The notes: generated from the sequence alone by a model not told the origin. 64,000 nt of DNA from Holophagales bacterium (GCA_009845425.1 VXZQ01000017.1:186083-250082); one strand, 5' to 3'. Shown: positions 9,226-19,030, counted from the first letter of the stretch. Made by a program: numbers and translations.

Positions 9226-10233
9226 ATGTCCTTCGGTGTGGTCCTCCAGCCGGACCCGCCGATCTCCCGCGTCGTCGAACTCGCCGTCATGGCCGAGGGC
9301 CGAGGATTCGACCAGTGCTGGCTCTTCGATTCCCACGTCCTGTGGCCGGAGCCGTTCGTCATTTTCTCGCAGATCCTGGCGAGGACGGAGCGTATGGGCG
9401 TCGGGCCGATGGTGACGAACCCGGGCACGAGGGACATCACGGTGCTGGGTTCGCTGTTCGCGACCCTGGACTCCATGTACCCGGGACGCACCCTCTGCGC
9501 GATGGGGCGGGGAGACTCGGCGTTGCGCTACATCGGCCGGCGGCCCGAATCGCTCGCGGCGTCGGTGAACGCGATGAACGTCATCCGGGCGCTGTTCGCG
9601 GGCCGCGATGCGGACCTGGGCGGCACGACGGTCCGGATCCCCTGGCGCGAGGAGACCGGCGCCGAGCTGCCGGTGTGGTTCGCCGCCTACGGCCCGAAGG
9701 CGCTGGACACGGTCGGCCGTCACGCGGACGGCTTCGTGCTGCAACTGGCCGACCCGAAGATCCTCGAGTGGACGCTCCAGGCGGTGCGCGACGCCGCCGA
9801 AGACGAGGGCCGCGACCCGGACGCGATCACGGTCTGCGTGGTCGCTCCGGCCTACGTCGGCGACGACCTGGCGCATCAACGGGACCAGCTGCGCTGGTTC
9901 GGCGGCATGGTCGGCAACCACATCCACGATCTCGTCATGCGCTACGGCGAGGACGACTCGAAGGTGCCCCACGCGCTCGCCGAGTACATCCGCCAGCGGC
10001 AGGGGTACGACTACTCCCACCACGGCCGCAGCGGCAACCCGGACACCGAGTTCGTGCCCGACGGAATCGTCGACCGGCTGTGCGTGCTCGGCACGGCGGA
10101 AGACCACATCGAGAAGCTCCGGGAACTGAAGTCCCTGGGCGTCGACCACTTCGCCGTCTACCTGATGCACGACGACAAGGAGGGGACGCTGGCGGCGTAC
10201 GGCGAGCGGGTGATTCCGGCCCTGCGGACCTAG
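9226..10233 (+). CDS. LLM-class flavin/F420-dependent oxidoreductase (TIGR03842-like)
   Basis: A luciferase-like TIM-barrel oxidoreductase of 335 residues. The N-terminus MSFGVVLQPDPPISRVVELA, the GPMVTNPGTRDITV segment, GRGDSALRYIG, LPVWFAAYGPKALD and VGDDLAHQRDQLRWFGGMVGNH fit the TIGR03842 family as I remember it. The substrate is unknown. The cofactor could be F420 or FMN; no F420 biosynthesis gene is in the window. ATG 9226 is given as the start, but the ribosome-binding site better fits CTG 9208. The gene converges on polA, and the two TAG stops overlap at 10230-10233, leaving no room for a dedicated terminator. Confidence 0.8.
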   Translation: MSFGVVLQPDPPISRVVELAVMAEGRGFDQCWLFDSHVLWPEPFVIFSQILARTERMGVGPMVTNPGTRDITVLGSLFATLDSMYPGRTLCAMGRGDSALRYIGRRPESLAASVNAMNVIRALFAGRDADLGGTTVRIPWREETGAELPVWFAAYGPKALDTVGRHADGFVLQLADPKILEWTLQAVRDAAEDEGRDPDAITVCVVAPAYVGDDLAHQRDQLRWFGGMVGNHIHDLVMRYGEDDSKVPHALAEYIRQRQGYDYSHHGRSGNPDTEFVPDGIVDRLCVLGTAEDHIEKLRELKSLGVDHFAVYLMHDDKEGTLAAYGERVIPALRT

Positions 10234-12917
10234 GCCTTGGCGTCGTACCAGTCCGGGCCCGTCCCGATGTCGACGACAAGGGGAACGCTGAGATCTGCGA
10301 CTCCCTCCATCTCTTCGCGGACCAGGGACGCGAGCGCGTCCATGTCCGCGGAGGGCGCTTCGAGCACGAGTTCGTCGTGGACGGTCAGGAGCAACCGGGC
10401 GGCCTCGAGTTCCGATCGCAGACGGCTGTCAACGGCAATCATCGCGAGCTTCAGGAGATCGGCGGCCGTGCCCTGGATACGGGCGTTGACAGCCATCCGC
10501 CGAGCGTTCTCGCGCACCGCCCGGTTGCGGCTCTTGATGTCGGGGATGTAGCGGACGCGGCCGTAGAGGGTCTCGACCTGGAGCGTCTCCTCGGCGCTGG
10601 ACAGGGTCTGCTCGGTGTAGGCGCGCACCCCGGAGAAGCGCTCGAAGTAGGCGTCGATGAAGGCCTGCGCCTCGCCGCGGGCGATGCCCAGCGCGCGGGC
10701 CAGGCCGAAGGCGCTCATGCCGTAGATGATCCCGAAGTTGATCGTCTTCGAGGCGCGCCGCTGCTCGTCGGTGACCAGGGCTGGCACCACGCCGAACACG
10801 GTGGCCGCGGTCGAGCGGTGGATGTCGCCGCCATGCCGGAAGATGTCGACCAGGGCCTCGTCGCCCGAGATGTGCGCGAGCACGCGAAGCTCGATCTGGC
10901 TGTAGTCGGCGACCAGGAGCCGGTAGCCGTCGCGGGCGCGGAACGCGCGGCGCACCTGGCGGCCGATGTCGGTGCGGATCGGGATGTTCTGCAGGTTCGG
11001 GTCGTGCGAGGACAGCCGGCCGGTGGCCGCCACCGCCTGGTGGTAGCGGGTGTGGAGACGCCCGTCCTCCGCCAGCAGGTGCGGCAGTGCATCGACGTAG
11101 GTCGACTTCAGCTTGGTCAGTTCCCGGTACTGGAGTACCTTGGCCGGCGCGTCGTGGCCCTGCCGGGCGAGCTGTTCCAACACGTCGGCACCGGTCTTGT
11201 ACTTCTTCGTCTTGCGCGTCCGGCCGGGCGCCGGCAGGCCCATGTGCTCGAACAGGACGACGCCGAGCTGCTGCGGCGACAGGATGTTGAAGCTCTCGCC
11301 CGCAAGCGCGAAGATCTCCTCCGCCAGGGCGCCGGCGTCCCGTTCCAGTCGCTGCGACATCTCGGCGAGCACGTCGGAGTCGAGTTCGATGCCTTCTTCC
11401 TCCATCGCCGCCAGCACCGGCAGCAGCGGCGCCTCGATCTGGTCGTAGACCTTCCGCGCCCCCGGCGACTCGCTCCACTGCGACGCGAGCGCCTCGAGGA
11501 TCAACGCCGGCAGCACCGCCTGCTCGGCAGCATAGAGCCGTAGCCCGGTGTCGTCGCCCAGCGCCTCCGCCTGCCCTCCAGGTTCACCGAGACCCGCGTC
11601 CGCCGGCGTCGTCGCCTGGTAGAAGAGACGGTCAAGCGCGACGGTCGCCAGTCCGAAACTGCGCACGGCGGAGTGGACGAGGTAGGCCATCAGCATCGTG
11701 TCCACCAGGCGAGCAACGACCACCGGTCGACCCTCGCGCTGCGGGCAGAGCCGGACAGCCTCCTTCAGGTCGTGGCCGACCAGCTCCAGGCCCGGGTCGG
11801 CAAGCCACGCCCGCAGCCTCGTCGCTACCGCCTCGCGCAGGCCTGACGTCCGGAAATCGGCGAAGCAGGCACGACCGACTTCCACGTCGCCCTCGGCACC
11901 CTCCTTCACCGCCGCGAAGGAGAGCCCGGCCGCCTCGCCGCCGCGCCGGAAGACGACGCCAACGGCGATCCGGGATCCCATCCCCCGGGCCGCTGCGTCG
12001 AACGCCTCGACGGAGTCCACGACGACGGCGGGCTCGATCTCCGGACCGCCGCTCTCGCTCTCCAACTCCTTGAGCAGGCTCCAGAACTCGAACTCGCGGC
12101 ACAGGTCGGCCAGCGCCTCGTAGTCGGGCGCTTCCATCTCCAGGGCGTCGGGCTCGAACGGAACATCGAGGTCCGTGTGGATCGTGACGAGCTCCCTGGA
12201 CAGCAGGGCCTGATCGGCGTGCTCCTGCAGCCCCTCGCGGTAGGCCTTGCGCTTGAGTTCGGACGCGGCTTCCAGCAGCGCCTGGAGGTTGCCGTACTCC
12301 CTGATCAGGGTTTGCGCGCCCTTCTGGCCGATACCGGGGACGCCCGGCACGTTGTCCACCTTGTCCCCGACCAGGGCCAGTACATCGACCACCTGCCCCG
12401 GCGGCACCCCGAAGTCCTGCTCGACCAGCGCCGGGTCGTAGGTCTTCTCGCGGCCGGTGTGAAGCAGCGAGACGCGATCGCCGACGAGCTGGAACAGGTC
12501 CTTGTCCGCGCTGACGATCGTGACTTCATAGCCCGCGTCCTGCGCCTTGCGCCCGAGCGTGCCGATGACGTCGTCCGCCTCGTAGCGCTCGAGCTCGAGG
12601 ATCGGGATGCGGAAGGCCTCGATCGCCCGCCGGATCGCGGGCATCTGCGCCTTGAGATCCTCCGGCATGGGGGACCGGTTCGCCTTGTACTCGGCGTACG
12701 CCTCGGTCCGGACCGTTGCCCGTCCGACATCGAGGGCGATGCCGAGCAGCGCCGGCTCTTCCTCGCGCAGCAGCTTGCGCAGCATGTTGATGAAGCCGTA
12801 GATCGCGTTCGTCGGCTTTCCCGTCGACGTCGAGAGCCCGCGGATCGCGTAGAAAGCGCGGAAAATCGTCGAGTAGCCGTCGATCAGGTAGAGACGTTTC
12901 GCGGTCACGGCGGCCAT
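10230..12917 (-). CDS. polA: DNA polymerase I with apparently inactive 3'-5' exonuclease domain
   Basis: An 895-residue repair and Okazaki-fragment polymerase. The 5' nuclease domain (residues 1-290) keeps the acidic ligands (YEADDVIGTL, VSADKDLFQLV, GDKVDNVPGVPGIG). The polymerase has motif A DYSQIELR (near 669), motif B RRASKTINFGIIYG (near 719; Phe rather than Tyr in the O-helix) and motif C VHDE (near 846). In the proofreading domain the DxE site is replaced by IAVGVVFRRGG (near 310). The ExoII Asp is lost in GHDLKEAV, and ExoIII reads LYAAEQAV with Gln for Asp. It should therefore lack proofreading, as in Taq-type enzymes. It is divergent from the following gene with 58 bases between starts. 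Confidence 0.96.
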   Translation of the reverse strand: MAAVTAKRLYLIDGYSTIFRAFYAIRGLSTSTGKPTNAIYGFINMLRKLLREEEPALLGIALDVGRATVRTEAYAEYKANRSPMPEDLKAQMPAIRRAIEAFRIPILELERYEADDVIGTLGRKAQDAGYEVTIVSADKDLFQLVGDRVSLLHTGREKTYDPALVEQDFGVPPGQVVDVLALVGDKVDNVPGVPGIGQKGAQTLIREYGNLQALLEAASELKRKAYREGLQEHADQALLSRELVTIHTDLDVPFEPDALEMEAPDYEALADLCREFEFWSLLKELESESGGPEIEPAVVVDSVEAFDAAARGMGSRIAVGVVFRRGGEAAGLSFAAVKEGAEGDVEVGRACFADFRTSGLREAVATRLRAWLADPGLELVGHDLKEAVRLCPQREGRPVVVARLVDTMLMAYLVHSAVRSFGLATVALDRLFYQATTPADAGLGEPGGQAEALGDDTGLRLYAAEQAVLPALILEALASQWSESPGARKVYDQIEAPLLPVLAAMEEEGIELDSDVLAEMSQRLERDAGALAEEIFALAGESFNILSPQQLGVVLFEHMGLPAPGRTRKTKKYKTGADVLEQLARQGHDAPAKVLQYRELTKLKSTYVDALPHLLAEDGRLHTRYHQAVAATGRLSSHDPNLQNIPIRTDIGRQVRRAFRARDGYRLLVADYSQIELRVLAHISGDEALVDIFRHGGDIHRSTAATVFGVVPALVTDEQRRASKTINFGIIYGMSAFGLARALGIARGEAQAFIDAYFERFSGVRAYTEQTLSSAEETLQVETLYGRVRYIPDIKSRNRAVRENARRMAVNARIQGTAADLLKLAMIAVDSRLRSELEAARLLLTVHDELVLEAPSADMDALASLVREEMEGVADLSVPLVVDIGTGPDWYDAKA

Positions 12918-12975
12918 TACTCTAGTGTCGAGTCGTAGGATTGCGTTGCCCTACAGCCAACGGTCGCCGCAAGTC

Positions 12976-15900
12976 ATGCCTCGCAACCTCCCCGTCCTTG
13001 TTCTCCTCGCCGCGCTCGCCCCGGCCGCAGCGCTCGCGCAGCCGACCGAGGAACAGGTGCGGCTGCACGGTATCGGCTACGCGCAACTCGAGAACGAGCG
13101 GGAAGTCGACGCCGAGAGCACCTACCTGGAACTGATCGAACTCGCGCCCGACGAGCCCCTCGGTCACGCCAACCTGGCCGTCGCGCTGCTGCGGCAGGAC
13201 CGGAAGGACGCGGCGCTCGCCGCCATCGAGCGCGCCCTGGAACTGGGCGGCAATAGAGCCGACCTGCTGCTGATCCGCGCTGACATCCTGCAGTGGACAA
13301 GCCGACACGAGGAGGCGCTGGTGGAGTACCGCCGGGCCGCCAGCACCGCGCCGAACGACCCCGAAACGCAGTACGCCCTGTTCCGGCACGCGGACATCAT
13401 GAGCGGACCACAGGCCGAAGTCGACCGGCGAACCGCGGTCGACCGGCTCCGGCGCCTGCGGCCCGACAACCTCGTCGTTCTGCTGTTGAGCGGAGAGGCC
13501 GCACTCGGAGACGGCGACCGCGGCCGCGCGAGCGACGACTACCTCCGCGTGCGGGAGCTGATCTGGCAGGCCCAGCCGAGCGCCGAACGAGTCGTCGAGG
13601 AGGTTCTCGACGCACTGGAGGCGGACGACCTGGAACGCGGCCGCAGCCTCGCCCGGCGGGTCACGAACGTCATGAAGGGGACCACCGCCTGGACAAGCAG
13701 TCACGGAGAGGTCTTCACGAACATCCAGGGCATTCCCGTCGAGCGCTTCGTGGACGAGTCGCCGATCGAGGACTTCGGGCCGGCCCTCCCGGTCCGTTTC
13801 CGGGCCACCCGGATCGATAACGCGCCCGCTGGTGGGCGAGCGCTCGAGATCGCGGATTTCGACGGTGACGACCGGCCCGACATCGCGTGGGCCGCTGGAG
13901 ACGGCGCGGAGTCTCCTCGCTCGCGGCTCGAACTGCGGCAGGCAGCGACCGGTCTCGCGGCCCCCGGCGCGTCCCCGGCAACGGATGCCCGGCTCCTGGT
14001 CGTAGGCGACGCGGACAACGATCGACGCCTCGACCTGGTTGCCGTCGGCGATCCTCTCGCCGTCTGGCAAGTCGATACCACCGAGGAAGCACTCCGGTTC
14101 GCCGACACGAGCGACCGCTTCCTGGCGCAACCCTTCGCCGTCGACGCCGCCGACCTGATCGACTTCGACAGCGACGGCGACCTCGACCTGGCCGTGGCGC
14201 CGGCAGGCGGCGCGCCCGAGCTGCTACGGAACGTATCCGGCGAGGGTGTCTTCGAAGGTCCCCTCGAGGCCCTGGGATCGAAGGCGCTGCCCGACGTCGG
14301 GGCACGCAGCTACCACCACCTCCAGGCCACCGACGCCGACCGCGACGGCGACACGGACCTGCTGCTCGCTCACGACGACGGAGTCCTCTGGCTCGACAAC
14401 CTGCGCCAGGGGCGGTTCGCGGAACGCGTTCCGCCGGCGCCGAGCCGCGGGCTGCTCGGAAGGCTCCTGGGCAGGCTGCGCAGCGAGGAACCCGCAACCG
14501 AGGGGCTCGTTACCGGGTCGCCGGTACGGGTCGTCCGCACCGCCGACCTCGACGCCGACGGCATGCCGGAGTTCCTGCTCGCCGGCGCGTCGACGTTCGT
14601 CCTGAGACGGGACGAGGACGGAGCGGTGGCCCCATTCCCCCTGACCTCCGAATCGACCGCCCTGCCCGGCAACGCGACCGACCTGGCGTTGCTCGACGCG
14701 GACAACGACGGCCGGCGGGACATCGCCTTCGTGGCCGGCGGCGAACTCCGGGTGCTGACCCAGACCTCGAGCTCGGGCTCGACGGCGCTCGAGTTCCGCC
14801 TCGCCCAGGTCACCGGATTGCCCCGCGACGCCGGGTTCACCGCGGTGCGGGCCGACGATCTGGACGGCGATGGCGATCAGGACCTTGTAGCGGCAGGCGC
14901 CTCCGGCCTCTACCGGATCGAGAACCTGAACGGCTCCGAGAACAACTGGCTGCGGGTTCGCCTGGTCGGCCTCGACATCGGCAATCAGAAGAACAACGTC
15001 TTCGGCCGCGGCACGACGGTCGAGGTGAAGTCGGAGCGTGCGTACCAGTACTTCGAGGTCGACCGACCGGTCACCCATATCGGACTCGGCAACCAAAGGC
15101 GGCCCGACCTGATCCGCGTCGTGTGGGCAAACGGCGTGCCTCAGAACCGGCTCAACCCGGGCGGCAACCAGACGATCGTCGAGGAACAGGTACTCAAGGG
15201 CAGCTGTCCCTTCCTGTACACCTGGGACGGCGAGAAGATCACCTTCGTCACGGACCTGCTGTGGGGCGCGCCGCTCGGCATGCCGCTCGCCGACGGCGTC
15301 TGGAACAGCTACGACCCGGACGAGCTCGTGCGAGTCGACGGAGCCCGGACCCGCGACGGGTTCTACGACCTGCGGATCACCGAGGAGCTGTGGGAGGCCG
15401 CCTACATCGACCGGGTGCGGCTCTGGGTGGTCGACCACCGCGAAGGCGTGGAAGTCGCAAGCAACCTCCGTATCGTCCCGGGCCGGGGGCCCATCGGCAG
15501 GCCGTCCGACGAGGTGGTCTCCAGTGCCGTCGTGCGCCCCGTCGTTCACGCCATGGACGGTCGCGGCCGCGACGTGACGGAACGGGTCCGCGCCCGCGAC
15601 GAGGTCTACGCCGACGGCTACTCGCGCTCGCGCTTCCAGGGCCACGCCACCGAGCCCTGGACGTTCACCTTCGACCTCGGCGAAGCGCCCCGCAGACCGG
15701 TCCGGCTGTGGCTGGACGGATGGGTGTTCCCCGCCGACGCCAGCCTGAATCTCGCCATCGCCCAGGCGGTGGAGCACGGCGACCTGGAGATGGTCATGAC
15801 CCGGCTCGAGGTAGAAACCGCGGACGGCTGGAGGACCCTGCTCGATCCGATGGGCTTCCCGCCCGGCAAGACGAAGACGATGGTCGTCGACACGCCGCCG

Positions 15901-16518
15901 CTGCCGGCGGGCGCCCGCAGGCTCCGGATCGTGACCACCCGCTGGCTGCACTGGGACCGCGTCGCCTGGAGCACCGACCTGGGCGCCGCCGACGGCGACG
16001 CCGTCGTCATCCAGGCTCGTCTGGACGCGGCGAGCGCCGATCTCTCATACCGCGGATTCTCGGCGCCGACACGACCGGCACCCAACGGCCCGCACCTGTT
16101 CGACTACCAGCACACCGGCACGGAGTCGCCCTGGCTGCCTTTCCCGGGCCGCTACACCCGCTTCGGCGATGTGCGCGAGTTGCTCGTCGACGTCGACGAC
16201 CGGCAGGTCGTGATCGGACCAGGCGACGAGATCCGGGTCCTGTTCGACGCCCGCGATCTGCCGGCGCCTGCGCCCGGCCATGTCCGCAGCGTGTTCCTCG
16301 AGAGCTTCGGCTGGGACAAGGACGCCGACCGCAACACCTGGAAGGCGGACAGCAACCTGCCGCTGCCCTTCCAGGCGATGTCCGGCTACCCGTTCGCGCC
16401 GGGCGAGGCCTATCCCCGAACGCCGGAACTCGACGCCTACCGCGCCGAGTGGCTGACCCGGGTGGTCGGCCCGGAGACGCCGTTCAGCCCGGCCGCGGCG
16501 CCCGCCTCCGGCCGCTGA
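12976..16518 (+). CDS. Large exported TPR / FG-GAP (VCBS) / ASPIC-like protein
   Basis: An 1180-residue protein starting at ATG 12976, chosen because it gives a clean signal peptide (MPRNLPVLVLLAALAPAAALAQ). Residues about 25-215 are TPR-like helices (EREVDAESTYLELIELAPDEPLGHANLAVALLRQ, shown here only as the helix pattern). Residues about 285-665 hold calcium-loop FG-GAP repeats of the form DxDxDGxxD (DFDGDDRPD, DFDSDGDLDL, DADRDGDTDL, DLDGDGDQDL). An ASPIC-like segment follows (NNWLRVRLVG, IRVVWANG). The C-terminal 430 residues form an extra beta-rich region not assigned to a domain I know. It is probably an extracellular or outer-surface protein. The 51 bases upstream are also open but precede the signal peptide. 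Confidence 0.72.
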   Translation: MPRNLPVLVLLAALAPAAALAQPTEEQVRLHGIGYAQLENEREVDAESTYLELIELAPDEPLGHANLAVALLRQDRKDAALAAIERALELGGNRADLLLIRADILQWTSRHEEALVEYRRAASTAPNDPETQYALFRHADIMSGPQAEVDRRTAVDRLRRLRPDNLVVLLLSGEAALGDGDRGRASDDYLRVRELIWQAQPSAERVVEEVLDALEADDLERGRSLARRVTNVMKGTTAWTSSHGEVFTNIQGIPVERFVDESPIEDFGPALPVRFRATRIDNAPAGGRALEIADFDGDDRPDIAWAAGDGAESPRSRLELRQAATGLAAPGASPATDARLLVVGDADNDRRLDLVAVGDPLAVWQVDTTEEALRFADTSDRFLAQPFAVDAADLIDFDSDGDLDLAVAPAGGAPELLRNVSGEGVFEGPLEALGSKALPDVGARSYHHLQATDADRDGDTDLLLAHDDGVLWLDNLRQGRFAERVPPAPSRGLLGRLLGRLRSEEPATEGLVTGSPVRVVRTADLDADGMPEFLLAGASTFVLRRDEDGAVAPFPLTSESTALPGNATDLALLDADNDGRRDIAFVAGGELRVLTQTSSSGSTALEFRLAQVTGLPRDAGFTAVRADDLDGDGDQDLVAAGASGLYRIENLNGSENNWLRVRLVGLDIGNQKNNVFGRGTTVEVKSERAYQYFEVDRPVTHIGLGNQRRPDLIRVVWANGVPQNRLNPGGNQTIVEEQVLKGSCPFLYTWDGEKITFVTDLLWGAPLGMPLADGVWNSYDPDELVRVDGARTRDGFYDLRITEELWEAAYIDRVRLWVVDHREGVEVASNLRIVPGRGPIGRPSDEVVSSAVVRPVVHAMDGRGRDVTERVRARDEVYADGYSRSRFQGHATEPWTFTFDLGEAPRRPVRLWLDGWVFPADASLNLAIAQAVEHGDLEMVMTRLEVETADGWRTLLDPMGFPPGKTKTMVVDTPPLPAGARRLRIVTTRWLHWDRVAWSTDLGAADGDAVVIQARLDAASADLSYRGFSAPTRPAPNGPHLFDYQHTGTESPWLPFPGRYTRFGDVRELLVDVDDRQVVIGPGDEIRVLFDARDLPAPAPGHVRSVFLESFGWDKDADRNTWKADSNLPLPFQAMSGYPFAPGEAYPRTPELDAYRAEWLTRVVGPETPFSPAAAPASGR

Positions 16519-16611
16519 GGCAAGTCGCTGCGCACACTCCGCTAACCTAGCCGGCGGCCGGCGACGCGGCGCGCCGCGGCCACCATCCAGGAACGGACCA
16601 GGAGAACAGAC

Positions 16612-18021
16612 GTGGCAAACGGCTCCGGCGGACGCGGCAGGTTCGGTCAACTCGGATTCATCTTCGCCGCCGTCGGCTCGGCGATCGGCCTCGGCAACAT
16701 CTGGAAGTTCCCGTACATCACCTACGCGAACGACGGCGGCTCGTTCGTCCTCGTCTACCTGGTCGCGATCGTGCTGATCGGTCTGCCGATCATGATGGCG
16801 GAGCTGATCATCGGACGCAGCACCCGGCAAAGCCCGGTCGGTGCGTTCGTGGAGGCCGCCAGGGGCGCGATCGGAGGCCGGGCCTGGGGCGCGGTGGGCG
16901 CCCTGGGAACGCTCGGCAGCTTCATCCTCCTGTCGTACTACGCCCTGATCGCCGGCTGGACGGTGTACTACTTCGGCCAGTGCCTGAGCTGGTCGTTTAG
17001 CGGCTTCGAGACCGGTGGACAGACCCTCGGCGACTCCTTCGGCGCCTTCCTCGGCAACGGGCCGCTCCAGATCGGCTTCCACGCCCTGTTCATGGCCGTG
17101 ACGGTCGGCGTCGTCGCCCTCGGCGTGCAGGGCGGAATCGAACGGGTGGCCAAGACGCTGATGCCGGTGCTCGGTGGCATCCTCATCCTGCTCGTCGTCA
17201 ACTCGTTCTGGAGCCCGGGCTTCGGCGAGGCGGTCCGCTTCCTGTTCCATGTCGGCCCGGTCACCGCCGACGGCCTGCTGGAGGCGGTCGGCCATGCCTT
17301 CTTCACGCTCTCCGTCGGCATGGGCGCGATGATCACCTATGGCTCCTACATGAGATCGAGGCAGTCGATCCCGAGGAGCGCCGCCGCGATCACCCTGCTC
17401 GACACCCTGGTGGCGCTGATGGCCTGCATCGTCATGTTCTCCATCATCTTCAGCGTCGACGCCGCGGAACGCGTTGGGACCTTCGGCAAGAGCGCGACGA
17501 TCCTGTTCACGACCCTGCCGCAGATGTTCTACGAAATGCCGCTAGGCGTCGTCCTGGCGCCGCTGTTCTACCTGCTCGTCGGCTTCGCGGCGCTGACCTC
17601 GACCATCTCGCTGCTCGAAGTCGTCGCCGCCTACCTGATCGACCGGAGGGGTCTGAGCCGGCGAAAGGCCAGCCTACTCTCGGGCAGCGCCGTCTTCCTC
17701 TTCGGCATCCCCTCGGCGCTCTCCCTTGGCGCCGTCACCGGCTTCTCGTCCTGGGCGCCCCTGGGCGAACGCACCGCCGGTTTCTTCGACACGATGGACT
17801 ACACCGTCTCCAACTGGATTCTGCCCCTCGGCGGCCTGACGCTGGCGATCTTCGTCGGCTGGTTCCTGAGCCGCAGCAAGTCCCGCGACGCTCTCGCCGA
17901 CGGCCACGGCGACGTGAGTCGCTGGTACTTTGTCTGGCGCGACGTCCTGCTGCGCTTCGTCTGCCCGGTGGCGATCCTGTGGATCATCTGGGCCGTGATC
18001 GGGGGGCGGTCGTTTGCCTGA
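16612..18021 (+). CDS. Sodium-dependent transporter, NSS/SNF family
   Basis: An inner-membrane Na+-coupled symporter of 469 residues with about 11-12 hydrophobic segments. The TM1 substrate/ion site reads GSAIGLGNIWKFPYIT and is followed by GGSFVLVYLVAIVLIGLP. Later hallmarks include SYYALIAGWTVYYF, FFTLSVGMGAMITYGSY and LTSTISLLEVVAAYLID. NSS members move amino acids or amine-type solutes; the substrate cannot be read from the sequence. The GTG start has AGGAG at 16600-16604, 7 bases upstream. The gene converges on lpxK, with a hairpin between them. Confidence 0.9.
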   Translation: MANGSGGRGRFGQLGFIFAAVGSAIGLGNIWKFPYITYANDGGSFVLVYLVAIVLIGLPIMMAELIIGRSTRQSPVGAFVEAARGAIGGRAWGAVGALGTLGSFILLSYYALIAGWTVYYFGQCLSWSFSGFETGGQTLGDSFGAFLGNGPLQIGFHALFMAVTVGVVALGVQGGIERVAKTLMPVLGGILILLVVNSFWSPGFGEAVRFLFHVGPVTADGLLEAVGHAFFTLSVGMGAMITYGSYMRSRQSIPRSAAAITLLDTLVALMACIVMFSIIFSVDAAERVGTFGKSATILFTTLPQMFYEMPLGVVLAPLFYLLVGFAALTSTISLLEVVAAYLIDRRGLSRRKASLLSGSAVFLFGIPSALSLGAVTGFSSWAPLGERTAGFFDTMDYTVSNWILPLGGLTLAIFVGWFLSRSKSRDALADGHGDVSRWYFVWRDVLLRFVCPVAILWIIWAVIGGRSFA

Positions 18022-18046
18022 CGCTAGCCCGTAGGCGGGGCTAGCG
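18022..18046. terminator. Inverted repeat between convergent transporter and lpxK genes
   Basis: CGCTAGCCC (18022-18030) pairs perfectly with GGGCTAGCG (18038-18046) around a 7-base loop. The right arm overlaps the lpxK stop codon. There is no clear T-tract on either side, so it may be a weak or bidirectional terminator rather than a classical one. Confidence 0.45.
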
Positions 18047-19030
18047 CCCCAGTCTGCCGGAGAGCCAGGGCAGGAACTCCGGGCCGAGCCGCGCTTCCAC
18101 TCTAAGTTCCTGAAGCGGCGGCGTGCCCGCCGACAAACGGCCTCGGAGCTTGACCGCGTCCTTGGAGGTCGTGACCACGGAGTCGCAGCGATGGCGGGCG
18201 CAGGCGGTTTCGATCGCGCGGAGGGAACGCGGCGGATAGCCGTGGTGGTCGGGGAAGCGGAGGTGATCCACGCATTCCAGGCCGGCGGCCGCCGCGGTGC
18301 GAGCGACGCGCTCCGGGCGGGCGACGCCGGTGACGAGTAGCGGTCGCTCCGCTGACGGACCACTCACGAGCTCGGACCGGAGCGTCGACGTGAACAGCCT
18401 CCCGAGGAAGCCGTGACGGCGCAGAGTCGGCTCGAAGTCGGCCGGCGGTTCAGCGCCGGCTTCAAGGCCGGTGAGCACCGCGGCGTCGGCGAGTCGCACC
18501 ATGCCCAGAGGCTCGCGGAGCCGGCCGCCCGGCAGCAGGAGGCCGCCGGCAAAGGGGTCGGCGGCGGGGAAGGTCAGGACCTCGACATCGCGGCGTACCC
18601 GAAGGTGGGAGAAGCCGTCGTCCAGCAGGAAGACCTCGATGTCCGGCGCCCGCTCGAGGGCCAGGGAGGCGGCCGCGCGGCGGTCGGCGCCGACGGCCAC
18701 GACCACGCCCGGCGCCTGCTCGGCGAGCATCACCGGCTCGTCGCCGGCCTGCTCCACCGAGGCGAGTGGCCCCTCGCCGAGGCTCACGACCCGCGGTTCC
18801 CGATCCCTGCGGCGGTAGCCCCGCGACAGCACGGCGACCCGGAGGCCCTGGTCGGCCAGGCCGCGCGCCGCGGCGATCACCGTCGGCGTCTTGCCGCTGC
18901 CGCCCCAGTGCAGGTTGCCGATGCTGACCGTCTTGCGGCCGAGGCTCGCGGCGCGCGGCGACCAGAAGCGGCGCCGGCGGTGGTGCGCCCACTCGTAGAA
19001 CCGCTGCCAGGGACTGCGGGCGGCGCTCAA
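18041..19030 (-). CDS. lpxK: Tetraacyldisaccharide 4'-kinase
   Basis: LpxK phosphorylates the lipid A disaccharide at the inner membrane to give lipid IVA. The 329-residue protein has the modified Walker A in IGNLHWGGSGKTP (near residue 40), LSRGYRR, the GDEPVMLAEQ segment, VFLLDDGFSHLRVRRDVEVL and a C-terminal DHHGYPP/TTSKDAVKL pair. The start is TTG (19030), which overlaps the waaA stop as TTGA, so expression is likely coupled to waaA. The weak start may reduce its yield relative to waaA. Confidence 0.93.
   Translation of the reverse strand: MSAARSPWQRFYEWAHHRRRRFWSPRAASLGRKTVSIGNLHWGGSGKTPTVIAAARGLADQGLRVAVLSRGYRRRDREPRVVSLGEGPLASVEQAGDEPVMLAEQAPGVVVAVGADRRAAASLALERAPDIEVFLLDDGFSHLRVRRDVEVLTFPAADPFAGGLLLPGGRLREPLGMVRLADAAVLTGLEAGAEPPADFEPTLRRHGFLGRLFTSTLRSELVSGPSAERPLLVTGVARPERVARTAAAAGLECVDHLRFPDHHGYPPRSLRAIETACARHRCDSVVTTSKDAVKLRGRLSAGTPPLQELRVEARLGPEFLPWLSGRLGR

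Noticed and set aside
7229..10233. Selenoprotein gene next to selB
   Set aside because: No in-frame UGA followed by continued homology was found in the neighbouring oxidoreductase or other nearby genes.
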